A stretch of 64,000 nucleotides of DNA from an uncultured Paenibacillaceae bacterium (lineage in GTDB: Bacteria > Bacillota > Bacilli > Aneurinibacillales > Aneurinibacillaceae): NCBI GenBank assembly GCA_946478845.1, contig CAMLDI010000011.1, positions 1 through 64,000 on the forward strand, written 5' to 3'. The translations under genes and the position numbers were made by a program. Under the pieces are notes generated by a model, which made no database searches, had not been told where the DNA came from, and saw only the letters and a list, made by a program, of their open reading frames with translations. This document shows, piece by piece, positions 36,070-46,681 of the stretch. Each line of letters opens with the position of its first letter. The stretch's first letter is position 1.

Positions 36070-36384
36070 ATGCAACAATCGCAAAATCAAAAGGGGTTAA
36101 AAGGGAAGAAACGGAGATTGCGTTTGTTATTTGGCATTGTCTTTGCATTTCTCCTGTGGGGTACGTATGCTTACGTCCAGCAAGGGGACGAAATAAAAGC
36201 AAGTAAGAAAAAAGTAGCAGAATTACAAAAACAAGCCCAACAATTGAATGGGGAAAAAGCCGAATTACAAAAACAAGTACAACAATTACAAGACAAGGAT
36301 TATGTAGCTGAGTTGGCCAGACAAGAATTCTTCTATACGAAAAAAGGGGAAGTTTTGTTTATTACACCTGAGAAAAAAAAATAG
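36070..36384 (+). CDS. divIC: Cell division protein DivIC (FtsB family)
   Basis: The 104-residue protein has a short basic cytoplasmic end, one membrane segment (about 19-36) and a Gln/Lys-rich coiled coil (about 40-80). The end ARQEFFYTKKGEVLFI matches the FtsB/DivIC motif. It works with FtsL and DivIB in the septal complex. A good ribosome binding site, GGGGGGAG, lies upstream. Confidence 0.93.
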   Translation: MQQSQNQKGLKGKKRRLRLLFGIVFAFLLWGTYAYVQQGDEIKASKKKVAELQKQAQQLNGEKAELQKQVQQLQDKDYVAELARQEFFYTKKGEVLFITPEKKK

Positions 36385-36399
36385 AGTGTATTTGTAAGC

Positions 36400-36426
36400 G
36401 GGGTACAGATGGTACCCCTTTTTTTA
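36400..36426 (+). terminator. Rho-independent terminator after divIC
   Basis: GGGGTAC/GTACCCC with loop AGATG, then eight or more Ts. Confidence 0.92.
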
Positions 36427-36436
36427 TTTAAAATAA

Positions 36437-36505
36437 TTTGTCGGAATATTTTTTTAATTTACTTTCAAATTGTGACAGATTTTAATTTAATACTATGTTT
36501 ATAAT
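36437..36505 (+). promoter_or_regulatory. spoIIE promoter with Spo0A-box-like site and long spacer
   Basis: GTGACA (36472-36477) and TATAAT (36500-36505) are 22 bp apart, similar to the unusual 21-22 bp spacing of Spo0A-activated spoIIE and spoIIG promoters in B. subtilis. TTTGTCGGAA at 36437-36446 resembles a 0A box (TTTGTCRAA). Confidence 0.55.
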
Positions 36506-36542
36506 GAAAATCACAAAAATCTGATAGGCGGGTGGTGTTTCG

Positions 36543-39011
36543 ATGATTCGGACGGAAACCATCATGAATAATCGACGTCCGGGTATTTTTTCGCCAATTC
36601 AAAAAGCATCAGAGAAGGGTAGGAGATGGATTTGGATTACTTCGTATCAGTGGAGTATTTTTCAAATCGCAATGGGTATTCTGCTGGGACGAGCACTTAT
36701 TGTGCAAGAATTATCTCCATTTGCTATTCCTTACTTTATCGTTATGTACTTTATGCGGCGCAACAGATTGTTTTTAATTTTTCTAGGGTTAACGATTGGC
36801 AGTGCAACTCAATCCTGGGGAATTGCCGGGGCAAATTTCGGGGGAATGGCTCTTGCTTTAATCGCATTAAAAGGGTTGGAACGGAGAAAAAAATTAGAAC
36901 TCAATCACAGTCCAATTCTGGTATTTCTCGCAGTCCTCCTCAGCCGCTCAGCCATTGATTATCTTATTGGAAAAATGACTGCTTATAATATGCTTATGAA
37001 TGGGGTCGAAGGCGTCCTTGCGATGATTCTTACGTTTATTTTTATTCAGTCCATTCCCATTATTACTTCAAGGCGGATCCATAATCAGTGGCGCAGTGAA
37101 GAGATTATATGTCTCATTATCTTGCTGGCATCCATTTTAACAGGGACTGTTGGTTGGTCTATTAAAGATGTGTCCATAGAAAATATATTATCACGCTATC
37201 TGGTGCTATTATTTGCAGCGGTTGGGGGAGGAACCATCGGCGCTTCTGTGGGGATTATTACAGGTATGGTGTTAAGCCTGTCCAATTTAACTTCTGTTTA
37301 CCAAATTAGCCTGCTAGGCTTCTCTGGCTTACTGGGGGGATTATTAAAAGAGGGAAGACGGTGGTCAGTTGCTTTTGGGTTTTTGATTGGATCGTCAATT
37401 CTTACAGTATATGCTGGAGAGCAACGGGAAATGATTCAATCTTTTACTGAGACCCTCATTGCTGTTTTCTTATTCTTGATTACACCAAGAAAATTAAAAG
37501 GGGAGATTGCCAAGTACATTCCGGGAACCAGTGAAAATTCGGAAACCCATCATCAATATTTACGGCATATGCGTGATTTAACTGTAAGTAAAATGGATCA
37601 GTTTTCTACCCTTTTTTCAAAACTATCTGAGAGCTTTCTCTTTGATGATCATGAAGTAAAAAGTAAAGAAGGGGGGCATATTGAAGAGTTTATTGCATTG
37701 GTTTCAAAACAATCTTGTAGCAGGTGTTGGAAAAAGGAACAGTGTTGGGAGAGGGATTTGGATAAAACTTATGCCTCTTTTTCCGAAATGATGAACCGCA
37801 TGCAAAAGAATGGAGATCTTGCAGAGGAAGACCTACCTGTTGATTTTCGCAGAAAATGTGTTAAACAAGAACTGGTACGCAGAAACATGAATCAGGAGCA
37901 TGAACAATGGTATAACCAACTTCGCTTAAAAAGGCAAATTCATGAAAGTAAAAGGTTGGTTGCAGCCCAATTAGCCGGCATTTCTAGAGTGATTCATAAT
38001 TTTTCAGAAGAAGTTAATAAAGAAGGGACTCACCATTTTGAGCAGGAACAGCAAATTGTATATTTGCTTGAAGGTTTAGGATTATCCATTCGCAATATTG
38101 ATATTTTAAACCTTGAAGAAGGAGCTGTTGATATAGAGATTAGCCAGCCAAGTTTTTATGGAAGGGAGGAATGTGAAAAGATTATTGCTCCTTTGTTATC
38201 TGATTTGCTTGGTGAGAGAATTATGGTCAAGGAGATAGAATGTGAAGAAAAAGGAGGTTTTTGTAAAATCACTCTGGGCTCTGCCCCTGAATTACAGGTA
38301 TCTACAGGTGTAGCTGGCGCTGCAAAAGGTGGACAATTACTTTCCGGGGACTGCTTTAAAATTATGGATATTGGAGGCGGAAAAGCTGCTCTGGCCATGA
38401 GTGATGGAATGGGAAATGGAGAAAGGGCGTATATGGAAAGTTCTTCAACCTTAGAATTGTTACAACAACTCCTTGAATTAGGGTTGGATGAAACCCTTTG
38501 TATTAAATCCATTAATACTGTTCTGTCCTTAAGGTCCCCTGATGAAGTTTTTGCTACAGTAGATCTTGCTCTGGTGGATTTACATTCTGGTCAAACGAAA
38601 TTTATCAAAACGGGTTCAACACCCAGTTTTATTAAAAGGGGAGATGAAGTCATTCCTATTTCGGCAAATAATTTGCCCATAGGAATTATTGATGAAATTG
38701 ATGTGGATGTGGTTCAGTACGCATTGCAACCTGGCGATTTGTTAATTATGATTACAGATGGGATTTATGATGCTGCCCTTTCTGTAGAGAATAAAAATTT
38801 ATGGATGAAAAGGAAAATCTCCGAATTGAAAACAGATGAGCCTCAGGAAATCGCTGATTTATTATTAGAATTAGTGATTCGGCAACATTATGGTGAAATT
38901 AAAGATGATATGACTGTCATGGTGGCCCGTATGGATCGTTATGAATCAGAATGGGCAACGATTTCAATCCCCAATGCTCCCAAAATCGAACGGCCCAAAT
39001 ATGTAAGTTAG
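36543..39011 (+). CDS. spoIIE: Stage II sporulation protein E (SpoIIE phosphatase)
   Basis: The 822-residue protein has about ten membrane segments in the first 320 residues, a central FtsZ-interacting/oligomerisation region with a Cys cluster (CSRCWKKEQCWERD, about 395), and a C-terminal PP2C phosphatase (about 590-800; DGMGNGERA, ITDGIYD, DDMTVMVARMD). It dephosphorylates SpoIIAA to activate sigma-F at the polar septum. Confidence 0.97.
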   Translation: MIRTETIMNNRRPGIFSPIQKASEKGRRWIWITSYQWSIFQIAMGILLGRALIVQELSPFAIPYFIVMYFMRRNRLFLIFLGLTIGSATQSWGIAGANFGGMALALIALKGLERRKKLELNHSPILVFLAVLLSRSAIDYLIGKMTAYNMLMNGVEGVLAMILTFIFIQSIPIITSRRIHNQWRSEEIICLIILLASILTGTVGWSIKDVSIENILSRYLVLLFAAVGGGTIGASVGIITGMVLSLSNLTSVYQISLLGFSGLLGGLLKEGRRWSVAFGFLIGSSILTVYAGEQREMIQSFTETLIAVFLFLITPRKLKGEIAKYIPGTSENSETHHQYLRHMRDLTVSKMDQFSTLFSKLSESFLFDDHEVKSKEGGHIEEFIALVSKQSCSRCWKKEQCWERDLDKTYASFSEMMNRMQKNGDLAEEDLPVDFRRKCVKQELVRRNMNQEHEQWYNQLRLKRQIHESKRLVAAQLAGISRVIHNFSEEVNKEGTHHFEQEQQIVYLLEGLGLSIRNIDILNLEEGAVDIEISQPSFYGREECEKIIAPLLSDLLGERIMVKEIECEEKGGFCKITLGSAPELQVSTGVAGAAKGGQLLSGDCFKIMDIGGGKAALAMSDGMGNGERAYMESSSTLELLQQLLELGLDETLCIKSINTVLSLRSPDEVFATVDLALVDLHSGQTKFIKTGSTPSFIKRGDEVIPISANNLPIGIIDEIDVDVVQYALQPGDLLIMITDGIYDAALSVENKNLWMKRKISELKTDEPQEIADLLLELVIRQHYGEIKDDMTVMVARMDRYESEWATISIPNAPKIERPKYVS

Positions 39012-39036
39012 ATGCTAAGAATCAAATCGTGCCAGT

Positions 39037-39089
39037 AAAGTAAAGCCTTTGCTTAAAGGGGAAATCAATGAAGGCATAGGCTTTACTTT
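39037..39089 (+). terminator. Long hairpin between spoIIE and tilS
   Basis: Perfect 12-bp arms AAAGTAAAGCCT/AGGCTTTACTTT with a 29-nt loop are followed by CCTTTG. The weak U run makes it an imperfect terminator; it may instead be a processing or stability element. Confidence 0.55.
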
Positions 39090-39147
39090 CCTTTGAAACT
39101 AAATACAGGTGTGCAACGTACATATTTATGATAATGAAGGTGAAAAA

Positions 39148-40536
39148 GTGTTAAAACAACTGGAACAAACCATTCTAGAAGAAAATCTGATTAATCGGGG
39201 GGATACCATCATAGTGGCAGTATCAGGGGGACCTGATTCCATTGCTCTTTTACATGGATTATGTCAGTTGCAATCTCGTTATCAGTGGAAGGTGGTGGCT
39301 GCCCATTTAAATCATGGGTTTCGTGGCAAAGATGCAGAAGAAGATGCCTGTTATGTAGAAAAGATTGCGAAAGAATTAAATATCCCTTCTTATTTTAAAA
39401 AAATCAATGTTCCAGAATGGATGAAGGAATGGGGATTAGGACCACAGGAAGCAGCGCGTATTTTACGATATGGTTTTTTAAGAGAGATTGCCAAGAGGTA
39501 TCCCCAGAGTATAATAGCTACTGCCCATCAGGCAGATGACCAGCTGGAGACTATCCTTATGCGCATCATTCGCGGTTCTGGTTTAGAAGGCCTTGCAGGG
39601 ATTCCTATGAAACGATTGGATGAAGGCATTCCCCTTATTCGCCCCATGTTGCGTATTTCTCGCAGTGATATTGAAAACTATTGTCTGGAATATCATCTTC
39701 AACCCAGGTTGGACCCAAGCAATTTAAGCGGAAAATATACGCGAAATCGCATCCGTTTAGACATTGTTCCATTAATTAAAAAGGAAAATCCTGAAATCAT
39801 ACATAGCATTACTCAACTTTCTTCTCTGATTAGCTGTGAAAATGATTTGATTGAATCCCTTGCGAAAGACCATTTAAATGAAATCATAGTCCATCAAGAA
39901 ATGAATAAAATAATTATTAAACAAAAAGAGTTTCTAAGTTTTCACCTTGCTTTACAAAGGAGAATGATTAAACTAATATTAAGTTATCTAACGGGGAAAT
40001 CTAAACAGATTCATTTCAAACATATTGAAGATTGTAGAAGAATCATGTATTCTTCATCACCTTCTGCCAGTTTAAATTTACCAGGGACAATCATGGTACA
40101 GCGTGAATATACCCATGTGGTTTTTTCTCTGGGGAATGTAAATGGAATCCCATCTCCTTATCTATATCCTCTTCCTATTCCAGGGCGAATCTATATTCCT
40201 GAAATTGGCTGTACTTTTATCACAACGGTGATAAAAGGGGATGATCATTCTCACGATTTAACTCCAAATACAATACTGCTTGATCCCCAGAGGATAAAAG
40301 GGGATTTATTTATTCGAAGCCGCAGGCCTGGCGACCGGATAAGTATCACTGGTATGACAGGGAGTAAAAGGATTAAAGAATTATTTATTGATGAGAAAAT
40401 CCCGAAATTGCAGAGGGAAAGGATCCCCCTTTTAACAGATGAGGAAAAGGTTCTATGGATTCCTAACTTGAGGAAGTCTAATGTTAGTCTAGCCTCATTA
40501 GAAGGGAAAGAGGGACTTCTCGTTGAAATGCAATAG
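39148..40536 (+). CDS. tilS: tRNA(Ile)-lysidine synthase
   Basis: The 462-residue protein has the PP-loop VAVSGGPDSIALLH (about 20-33), HLNHGFRGKDAEEDA, ATAHQADDQLETILMRI, YTRNRIRLDIVP, and a C-terminal TilS domain. It makes lysidine at the wobble base of tRNA-Ile(CAU). GTG 39148 was chosen with GAAGGTGA just upstream. B. subtilis yabS and yabT, normally before it, are absent. Confidence 0.96.
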   Translation: MLKQLEQTILEENLINRGDTIIVAVSGGPDSIALLHGLCQLQSRYQWKVVAAHLNHGFRGKDAEEDACYVEKIAKELNIPSYFKKINVPEWMKEWGLGPQEAARILRYGFLREIAKRYPQSIIATAHQADDQLETILMRIIRGSGLEGLAGIPMKRLDEGIPLIRPMLRISRSDIENYCLEYHLQPRLDPSNLSGKYTRNRIRLDIVPLIKKENPEIIHSITQLSSLISCENDLIESLAKDHLNEIIVHQEMNKIIIKQKEFLSFHLALQRRMIKLILSYLTGKSKQIHFKHIEDCRRIMYSSSPSASLNLPGTIMVQREYTHVVFSLGNVNGIPSPYLYPLPIPGRIYIPEIGCTFITTVIKGDDHSHDLTPNTILLDPQRIKGDLFIRSRRPGDRISITGMTGSKRIKELFIDEKIPKLQRERIPLLTDEEKVLWIPNLRKSNVSLASLEGKEGLLVEMQ

Positions 40537-40554
40537 GAGGCGTTTAAAGTTAAC

Positions 40555-41091
40555 ATGGAAAATGATATTCAGGAAGTTTTGTTAACTGAGGAACAGATTA
40601 AGGCTAAGATTCAAGAACTGGGACGGGTGATTTCAACAGATTATCAAGGAAAGAACCCTTTAGTCATTTGTGTTCTTCGTGGAGCAGTTGTATTTATGAC
40701 TGATTTAATCCGCAATATGAACATTCCTCTGGAAATTGATTTCATGGCAGTATCCAGTTATGGAAATGCTACTCGTTCATCAGGGGTTGTCCGTATTGTA
40801 AAAGATCTTGATTCTTCAGTGGAAAATCGCCACGTGATTATCGTGGAAGATATCATTGACTCAGGGTTAACTTTAAGTTATCTAATAGATGTTCTGGATC
40901 GCAGGAATGCAGCCACAGTGAAAGTGGTTTCACTATTAGATAAACCGTCTCGCAGAACTGTTGAGCTTTACCCTGATTATTGCGGATTTCAAATTCCTGA
41001 TGCCTTTGTTGTTGGATATGGCCTTGATTATGCTGGCAAATACCGCAACATACCCTACATAGGCATATTAAAAGAAGAAGTCTATCAATAA
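40555..41091 (+). CDS. hprT: Hypoxanthine phosphoribosyltransferase
   Basis: The 178-residue enzyme has [20 protein letters not shown], DFMAVSSYG and the PRPP loop [14 protein letters not shown]. It salvages hypoxanthine/guanine and also interacts with FtsH regulation in B. subtilis. AGGAGG lies 14 nt before the ATG, a long gap, but no better start is in frame. Confidence 0.95.
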   Translation: MENDIQEVLLTEEQIKAKIQELGRVISTDYQGKNPLVICVLRGAVVFMTDLIRNMNIPLEIDFMAVSSYGNATRSSGVVRIVKDLDSSVENRHVIIVEDIIDSGLTLSYLIDVLDRRNAATVKVVSLLDKPSRRTVELYPDYCGFQIPDAFVVGYGLDYAGKYRNIPYIGILKEEVYQ

Positions 41092-41164
41092 TACTGGTAA
41101 GTTGTGACATGAATTTTTGTTTGGTAAAATAGTGAATGTGTGTTGGCACGAGAGGAGGTAAGGC

Positions 41165-43096
41165 ATGAATCGTTTTTTCCGAAATGCGGGTTTTTATTTA
41201 CTAATTTTTCTTGTAGTGATCGGGGTAGTTAACTTTCTAACCAATCAGGGGCCGGAAACAACGAAAATCCCCTATAATCAGTTTCGCCAGTACCTCAGCC
41301 AGGGTCAAGTAACCGAGGTTCAGATACGACCTGATCGGGGTACATATTCTATTATGGGTAAATTAAAAAATGGCAGTTATTTCTACACAAACGGTCCATT
41401 GTATGATAATCAGGATCTTTTGAAAAAATTAGAAGATGCCAAAATAACAAAAGAAGAATACTTGGAGCAGAAAGGTGATTCAGTCTGGCTTACTTTTCTT
41501 ACTTCCATTATTCCTTTTGTGATTATATTCATCCTTTTCTTCTTCTTATTTAATCAGGCTCAGGGTGGCGGAAACCGGGTGATGAACTTTGGTAAAAGCA
41601 AAGCCCGCCTATATAATGATGAGAAGAAAAAAGTTACATTTAACGATGTTGCTGGAGCCGATGAAGAAAAAGCGGAACTTGTGGAAGTTGTTGAGTTTCT
41701 TAAAGATCCACGGAAATTCTCAGCCCTGGGTGCAAGAATTCCAAAAGGTGTTCTTTTAGTGGGGCCTCCTGGTACAGGGAAAACCCTGTTAGCACGAGCA
41801 GTTGCTGGTGAAGCAGGTGTCCCTTTCTTTACAATTAGTGGTTCAGACTTCGTGGAAATGTTTGTTGGGGTTGGGGCCTCCAGGGTTCGCGATTTATTTG
41901 AAAATGCGAAGAAAAACGCTCCATGTATTATATTTATTGATGAAATCGATGCGGTTGGCCGTCAACGGGGTGCCGGATTAGGCGGTGGACACGATGAACG
42001 GGAACAAACCTTAAACCAATTGCTTGTAGAAATGGATGGGTTTAGCCACAATGAAGGCATTATTATCATCGCGGCTACTAACCGTCCTGATATTCTGGAT
42101 CCAGCTCTTCTCCGTCCAGGACGTTTTGACCGTCAAATTACTGTTGACCGTCCAGACATCAGGGGCCGGGAGGCTGTGCTAGGAGTTCATGCCCGGAACA
42201 AACCGTTAGCAGGGGACATTGACCTTCATGTGATTGCTCAGCGGACCCCAGGCTTTACTGGTGCAGATTTAGAGAATGTTCTTAATGAAGCAGCATTATT
42301 GGCCGCTCGTAAAAATAAGAAGAAAATCGAAATGCGCGAAATTGATGACGCCATTGATCGGGTGATTGCAGGCCCTGAGAAGAAATCCCGCATTATTACA
42401 GATGATGAGAAAAAGTTGGTTGCTTTCCATGAAGCAGGGCACACCATTGTTGGATATTTCCTGAAAAATGCGGATATGGTTCATAAAGTAACCATTATTC
42501 CCCGGGGTTCTGCAGGTGGTTATACAGTCATGTTGCCTAAAGAGGATCGTTATTTTGCTACGAAATCCGATTTATTAGATAAAATTGTAGGTTTATTAGG
42601 CGGTCGGGTCGCTGAAGAGTTGGTGCTGAAAGAAGTAAGTACGGGAGCCCATAACGACTTTGAAAGAGCAACATCTATTGCCCGCAGAATGGTTATGGAA
42701 TTTGGAATGAGCGCAAACTTAGGTCCTATGCAATTTGGGCGAAGCCAGGGCCAGGTATTCTTAGGCAGAGACCTTGGGCACGAGCAAAATTATAGTGATG
42801 AAACTGCCCGCCAAATTGACCAGGAAATTCAAAACATTATTCGGGATTGTTATGAGCGTTGCACCCAATTGCTAACGGAAAGAAGAGACAAATTGGATGC
42901 AGTTGCAAACGCCCTTCTCGAAGTTGAAACACTGGATGCGGCGCAGATTAAAAGCATCATTGAAACTGGTTCCTTTACCAGAAATCCAAAGGATGTAAAT
43001 GAAACAACCGGTGGAGATGTAGTCGTTCAGATTACTGGCAAATCTGAAACCTCTGCCCCATTCCCAGGAATCGACAGTGATTCTGACCGTTCATAA
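41165..43096 (+). CDS. ftsH: ATP-dependent zinc metalloprotease FtsH
   Basis: The 643-residue protein has two N-terminal membrane segments (about 6-24 and 108-128), an AAA module ([19 protein letters not shown], second region of homology RPGRFDRQI), and the zinc protease site HEAGH (about 422). It degrades misassembled membrane proteins and regulators and is needed for sporulation. A GAGGAGG lies 5-6 nt upstream. Confidence 0.97.
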   Translation: MNRFFRNAGFYLLIFLVVIGVVNFLTNQGPETTKIPYNQFRQYLSQGQVTEVQIRPDRGTYSIMGKLKNGSYFYTNGPLYDNQDLLKKLEDAKITKEEYLEQKGDSVWLTFLTSIIPFVIIFILFFFLFNQAQGGGNRVMNFGKSKARLYNDEKKKVTFNDVAGADEEKAELVEVVEFLKDPRKFSALGARIPKGVLLVGPPGTGKTLLARAVAGEAGVPFFTISGSDFVEMFVGVGASRVRDLFENAKKNAPCIIFIDEIDAVGRQRGAGLGGGHDEREQTLNQLLVEMDGFSHNEGIIIIAATNRPDILDPALLRPGRFDRQITVDRPDIRGREAVLGVHARNKPLAGDIDLHVIAQRTPGFTGADLENVLNEAALLAARKNKKKIEMREIDDAIDRVIAGPEKKSRIITDDEKKLVAFHEAGHTIVGYFLKNADMVHKVTIIPRGSAGGYTVMLPKEDRYFATKSDLLDKIVGLLGGRVAEELVLKEVSTGAHNDFERATSIARRMVMEFGMSANLGPMQFGRSQGQVFLGRDLGHEQNYSDETARQIDQEIQNIIRDCYERCTQLLTERRDKLDAVANALLEVETLDAAQIKSIIETGSFTRNPKDVNETTGGDVVVQITGKSETSAPFPGIDSDSDRS

Positions 43097-43116
43097 TGAA
43101 ATAAATTAATACATTG

Positions 43117-43145
43117 AAAGCCTCCCTAATTAGGGAGGCTTTTCA
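43117..43145 (+). terminator. Rho-independent terminator after ftsH
   Basis: AAAGCCTCCCTAATTAGGGAGGCTTT, a nearly loopless 13-bp inverted repeat ending in TTTTC. Confidence 0.85.
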
Positions 43146-43149
43146 CCTT

Positions 43150-43165
43150 AATTGTGTATACAATT
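43150..43165 (+). promoter_or_regulatory. Candidate operator upstream of nadA
   Basis: AATTGT-GTAT-ACAATT is a perfect 6-bp inverted repeat 57 bases before nadA; TATTAT at 43180 may be the -10. It could be a site for a NAD repressor (NiaR/YrxA class), but I do not recognise the motif. Confidence 0.3.
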
Positions 43166-43221
43166 CCTATCTTTAACGGTATTATAAACATAATTGGACC
43201 TAGATGGAGGATGTGAACATA

Positions 43222-44166
43222 ATGGAATCACTGGCAATAGAGAAAAAAGAACAGCGAAATAAGGAACTGCGTGCACGCATTCAGCAATTAAAAAAAGAGA
43301 GAAACGCCATCATTTTGGCTCACTATTACCAGAGACCGGAAATTCAAGAAATTGCCGATTTTCTTGGGGACTCCTTTGGCCTGGCACAGAAAGCGAAAAC
43401 AACGGATGCAGATGTGATTGTTTTTTGTGGCGTTCATTTTATGGGTGAAAGTGCAAAAATTCTCAATATGGAAAAGACGGTTTTAATCCCGGATGAACGG
43501 GCTGGTTGTCCTATGGCCGATATGGTAAATGTGTATGGCTTGAAAAAATTAAAAAAAGAACATCCTAATGCTACTGTTGTGGCTTATATAAATACATCTG
43601 CTGATGTGAAAGCGGAAACAGATATTTGTTGTACCTCATCTAACTCTCGCCAGGTGATTGAATCATTGGATAGTGAAGAAATCATTTGGGTTCCTGATAA
43701 AAATCTTGGGAATTGGGTATCCCAATTTACGGACAAGAAATTTATTATTTGGGAAGGCTATTGCAATACCCACGATCAACTAACTGTTGAGGATGTGAAA
43801 CGGTTAAAAGCTGAACATCCTGAGGCAGAGTTTGTTGTACACCCTGAATGCCGCCCGGAAGTGGTTGCTTTAGGTGATTATGTAGGAAGTACAACAGGTA
43901 TTATTAAGTATTGCCGTGAATCAAGCAAAAAACAATTTATCGTAGGAACGGAAGAAGGGGTTGGATATCAGCTTCGTAAAGATAGTCCGGATAAAGATTT
44001 TTATTTTGCTTCAAAATATTTAGTTTGCCCTAATATGAAAGTAAACAATTTAAAGAAAGTTGTTGACTGTTTAGAAACGATGCAACCGCAAATTTTCGTT
44101 CCTGAAGAGGTAGCAGATAAAGCAAAGGCTTCTTTGGAACGGATGCTCCTTGTGGAAGCAAAATAA
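43222..44166 (+). CDS. nadA: Quinolinate synthase A
   Basis: The 314-residue Fe-S enzyme has ILAHYYQRPEIQEIADFLGD, FCGVHFMGESAKIL, CCTSSN and HPECRPEVVALGDYVGSTTG. These give the three conserved cysteines for a [4Fe-4S] cluster. It condenses iminoaspartate and DHAP to quinolinate. It is the short (about 300-residue) form, not the 368-residue B. subtilis form. The ATG at 43222 follows GGAGG by 11 nt; ATG 43204 overlaps that site. Confidence 0.95.
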   Translation: MESLAIEKKEQRNKELRARIQQLKKERNAIILAHYYQRPEIQEIADFLGDSFGLAQKAKTTDADVIVFCGVHFMGESAKILNMEKTVLIPDERAGCPMADMVNVYGLKKLKKEHPNATVVAYINTSADVKAETDICCTSSNSRQVIESLDSEEIIWVPDKNLGNWVSQFTDKKFIIWEGYCNTHDQLTVEDVKRLKAEHPEAEFVVHPECRPEVVALGDYVGSTTGIIKYCRESSKKQFIVGTEEGVGYQLRKDSPDKDFYFASKYLVCPNMKVNNLKKVVDCLETMQPQIFVPEEVADKAKASLERMLLVEAK

Positions 44167-44201
44167 ATTATTAATGAGAACTGAGAGAAGGTTATTGGAA
44201 G

Positions 44202-45827
44202 ATGGTACCCAGGTATGTCATCGATTTTAAACTTGCAGAGTTAGAAAAAGTAGAGACAGATATTCTTGTTATTGGTTCTGGAGCAGCAGGACTTTATACG
44301 GCAATTAAAATCAGTGAGCATCATGATGTGACATTAATTAGCAAAACTTCTTTAACCCAGAGCAATACCCAGCATGCACAGGGGGGAATTGCTGCAGTTA
44401 TCTCTAAATCAGATTCACCGGAACTTCACCGCCAGGATACGTTGATTGCTGGGGCGGGAATTTGTTCCCATGAAGCAGTAAATATTCTGGTAAATGAAGG
44501 GCCTTCTTGTATTAAAGACATAATTAATATGGGAACGATGTTTGACCGGGAAGATGGGAAATTGGCTCTGACAAAAGAGGGAGCCCATAGCAAAAGAAGA
44601 ATTCTCCATGCTAATGGGGATGCTACAGGAGCAGAGATTGTTCGTGCTCTCTCAGAAGTTGCGAAAAACAATCAACGGATTACCATTTTAGAAAACCATT
44701 TTACCATTGACCTTATTACCCACCAGGGAGAATGCATCGGTGCAATCGTGATGAGTCCTGATGGAGAACGGGTATTTATCCGTGCCAAAGCGACGGTTTT
44801 ATCAACAGGGGGAGCAGGCCAATTATATCGTTACACGACCAACCCGGAAATTGCTACCGGTGATGGAATGGCCATGGCTTATCGGGCAGGCGCTTATATC
44901 AAGGATGTTGAATTTATTCAATTTCACCCTACTGCCCTTTTTTATCCAGGAGCACCTCGTTTCTTAATTTCTGAGGCAGTACGGGGGGAAGGGGCCGTTT
45001 TACGCAATATTAACGGGGAACGTTTTATGGAAAAGTATCATCCTCAAAAAGAACTGGCTCCCCGGGATATTGTAGCAAGAGCCATTGTGTCTGAAATGGA
45101 GCAAACTGGTTCTACCTTTGTTTATTTAGACATTACCCATGAATCAGAAGAACTAATTAAGAATCGTTTTCCGACCATATACAAGGAATGCCTTCGCTAT
45201 GGATTGGATATGGTAACGGATTGGATTCCAGTTGCCCCTGCAGCCCATTACATTATGGGTGGAATTAAAACAGATATGCATGGGGAAACGGCAACCCCAC
45301 GATTGTTTTCTTGTGGAGAGGTTTCTTGTACGGGGGTTCATGGGGCGAATCGCTTAGCCAGCAATTCACTGGCTGAAGCTCTTGTCTTTGGCAAAAGAAT
45401 TGCTGATAAATTAGTGGATATTCCTCCTTTTCCCGAAGAAATTCCCGCTATTTCTTTCTCTTTAATGAGACAGCAAACCATGAGTACGGATAACGTCATG
45501 GAACGGCGCCTTCGCCTGCAAAAATTAATGTTACGCCATGTGGGAATTAAGAGACATGAGCGGGGATTAATAAAAGCTGTCAAAGAATTAGAGCGATATG
45601 CTAAGGGATTCCGCAATAAAATGGAAACCATTGAGGAATTTGAATATCTCAATTTATTAACAATTGGTGTTCTTGTTGCCAATGCAGCCTTATTACGGGA
45701 AGAAAGCCGTGGCGGCCATTATAGAGAGGATTTTCCAAAACAGGATGATCTGGTTTGGCGCAAGCATATTGTGCAATCTATTGAAGATGGTGTATTGGAG
45801 GAGCGAAGTTCGAATGAAAATGAATAG
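44202..45827 (+). CDS. nadB: L-aspartate oxidase
   Basis: The 541-residue flavoprotein has ILVIGSGAAGLYTAI (FAD, about 20-34), TQSNTQHAQGGIAAV, EFIQFHPTAL, and SCTGVHGANRLASNSLAEALVFG-like end motifs. It oxidises aspartate to iminoaspartate for NadA. AAGGTTATTGGAAG precedes the ATG; it follows nadA by 35 nt. Confidence 0.95.
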   Translation: MVPRYVIDFKLAELEKVETDILVIGSGAAGLYTAIKISEHHDVTLISKTSLTQSNTQHAQGGIAAVISKSDSPELHRQDTLIAGAGICSHEAVNILVNEGPSCIKDIINMGTMFDREDGKLALTKEGAHSKRRILHANGDATGAEIVRALSEVAKNNQRITILENHFTIDLITHQGECIGAIVMSPDGERVFIRAKATVLSTGGAGQLYRYTTNPEIATGDGMAMAYRAGAYIKDVEFIQFHPTALFYPGAPRFLISEAVRGEGAVLRNINGERFMEKYHPQKELAPRDIVARAIVSEMEQTGSTFVYLDITHESEELIKNRFPTIYKECLRYGLDMVTDWIPVAPAAHYIMGGIKTDMHGETATPRLFSCGEVSCTGVHGANRLASNSLAEALVFGKRIADKLVDIPPFPEEIPAISFSLMRQQTMSTDNVMERRLRLQKLMLRHVGIKRHERGLIKAVKELERYAKGFRNKMETIEEFEYLNLLTIGVLVANAALLREESRGGHYREDFPKQDDLVWRKHIVQSIEDGVLEERSSNENE

Positions 45828-46668
45828 CCATTTATTAGATCAGCAAATTCAGGGATGGCTCGATGAAGATATTGGTTTTGGTGATGTAACCACATTAGCC
45901 ACTGTTCCTGAAAATGTTGAAGGAAAAGGAATTCTCTATGTAAAAGAATCAGGGGTTATTGCTGGTTTAGAAGTTGCTGAAAGAGTATTTAGAATGTTAG
46001 ATCCTACCCTTCATTATCATCAAAAGGCCTCTGATGGGGGTTATTTAGAAAAAGGGACGGTTATTGCTGAAGTTGAGGGGAAAGTACAAAGTATTTTAAC
46101 AGGTGAAAGATTAGCTTTAAATCTTTTGCAACATTTATCAGGGATTGCGACAATGACCCGCCGTTTTGTAGATGAAGCACGTAAAGGAAGCGAGAAGGTT
46201 AGGGTGGTAGATACCCGGAAAACCACCCCAGGATTGCGCATGTTAGAGAAGTATGCTGTGGTGGTTGGTGGCGGACACAACCATCGCCTGGGGCTTTTTG
46301 ATGCAGTCCTTATTAAGGATAATCATATTAAAGGGGCTGGAGGAGTCAAAGAAGCCATTCTGCAAGCAAGAGCAAATGTTCCCCATACTACAAAGATTGA
46401 AGTAGAAGTAGAGACATTGGAACAATTAGAAGAAGCCCTGGCTGTAAAACCAGATATTATTATGTTAGATAATATGGATTTAACCACGATGAAAGAAGCT
46501 GTACAAAGTGTGAATGGCGCTGCCATGATTGAAGCTTCTGGTGGGGTAAATCTGCAAACCATTGCTTCCATTGCAAGCACAGGTGTAGATATCATATCCG
46601 TTGGAAGCTTGACCCATTCTGTAACAGCATTAGATATTAGCCTCGATTTAAACCAAAGAAAAAGATAG
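45814..46668 (+). CDS. nadC: Nicotinate-nucleotide pyrophosphorylase (quinolinate phosphoribosyltransferase)
   Basis: The 284-residue protein has [47 protein letters not shown] and the IKDNHIK signature. It turns quinolinate into nicotinate mononucleotide. The ATG at 45814 overlaps nadB by 14 nt, with GGAGGAG upstream. Confidence 0.95.
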   Translation: MKMNSHLLDQQIQGWLDEDIGFGDVTTLATVPENVEGKGILYVKESGVIAGLEVAERVFRMLDPTLHYHQKASDGGYLEKGTVIAEVEGKVQSILTGERLALNLLQHLSGIATMTRRFVDEARKGSEKVRVVDTRKTTPGLRMLEKYAVVVGGGHNHRLGLFDAVLIKDNHIKGAGGVKEAILQARANVPHTTKIEVEVETLEQLEEALAVKPDIIMLDNMDLTTMKEAVQSVNGAAMIEASGGVNLQTIASIASTGVDIISVGSLTHSVTALDISLDLNQRKR

Positions 46669-46681
46669 GTGGGGTTTTGGA

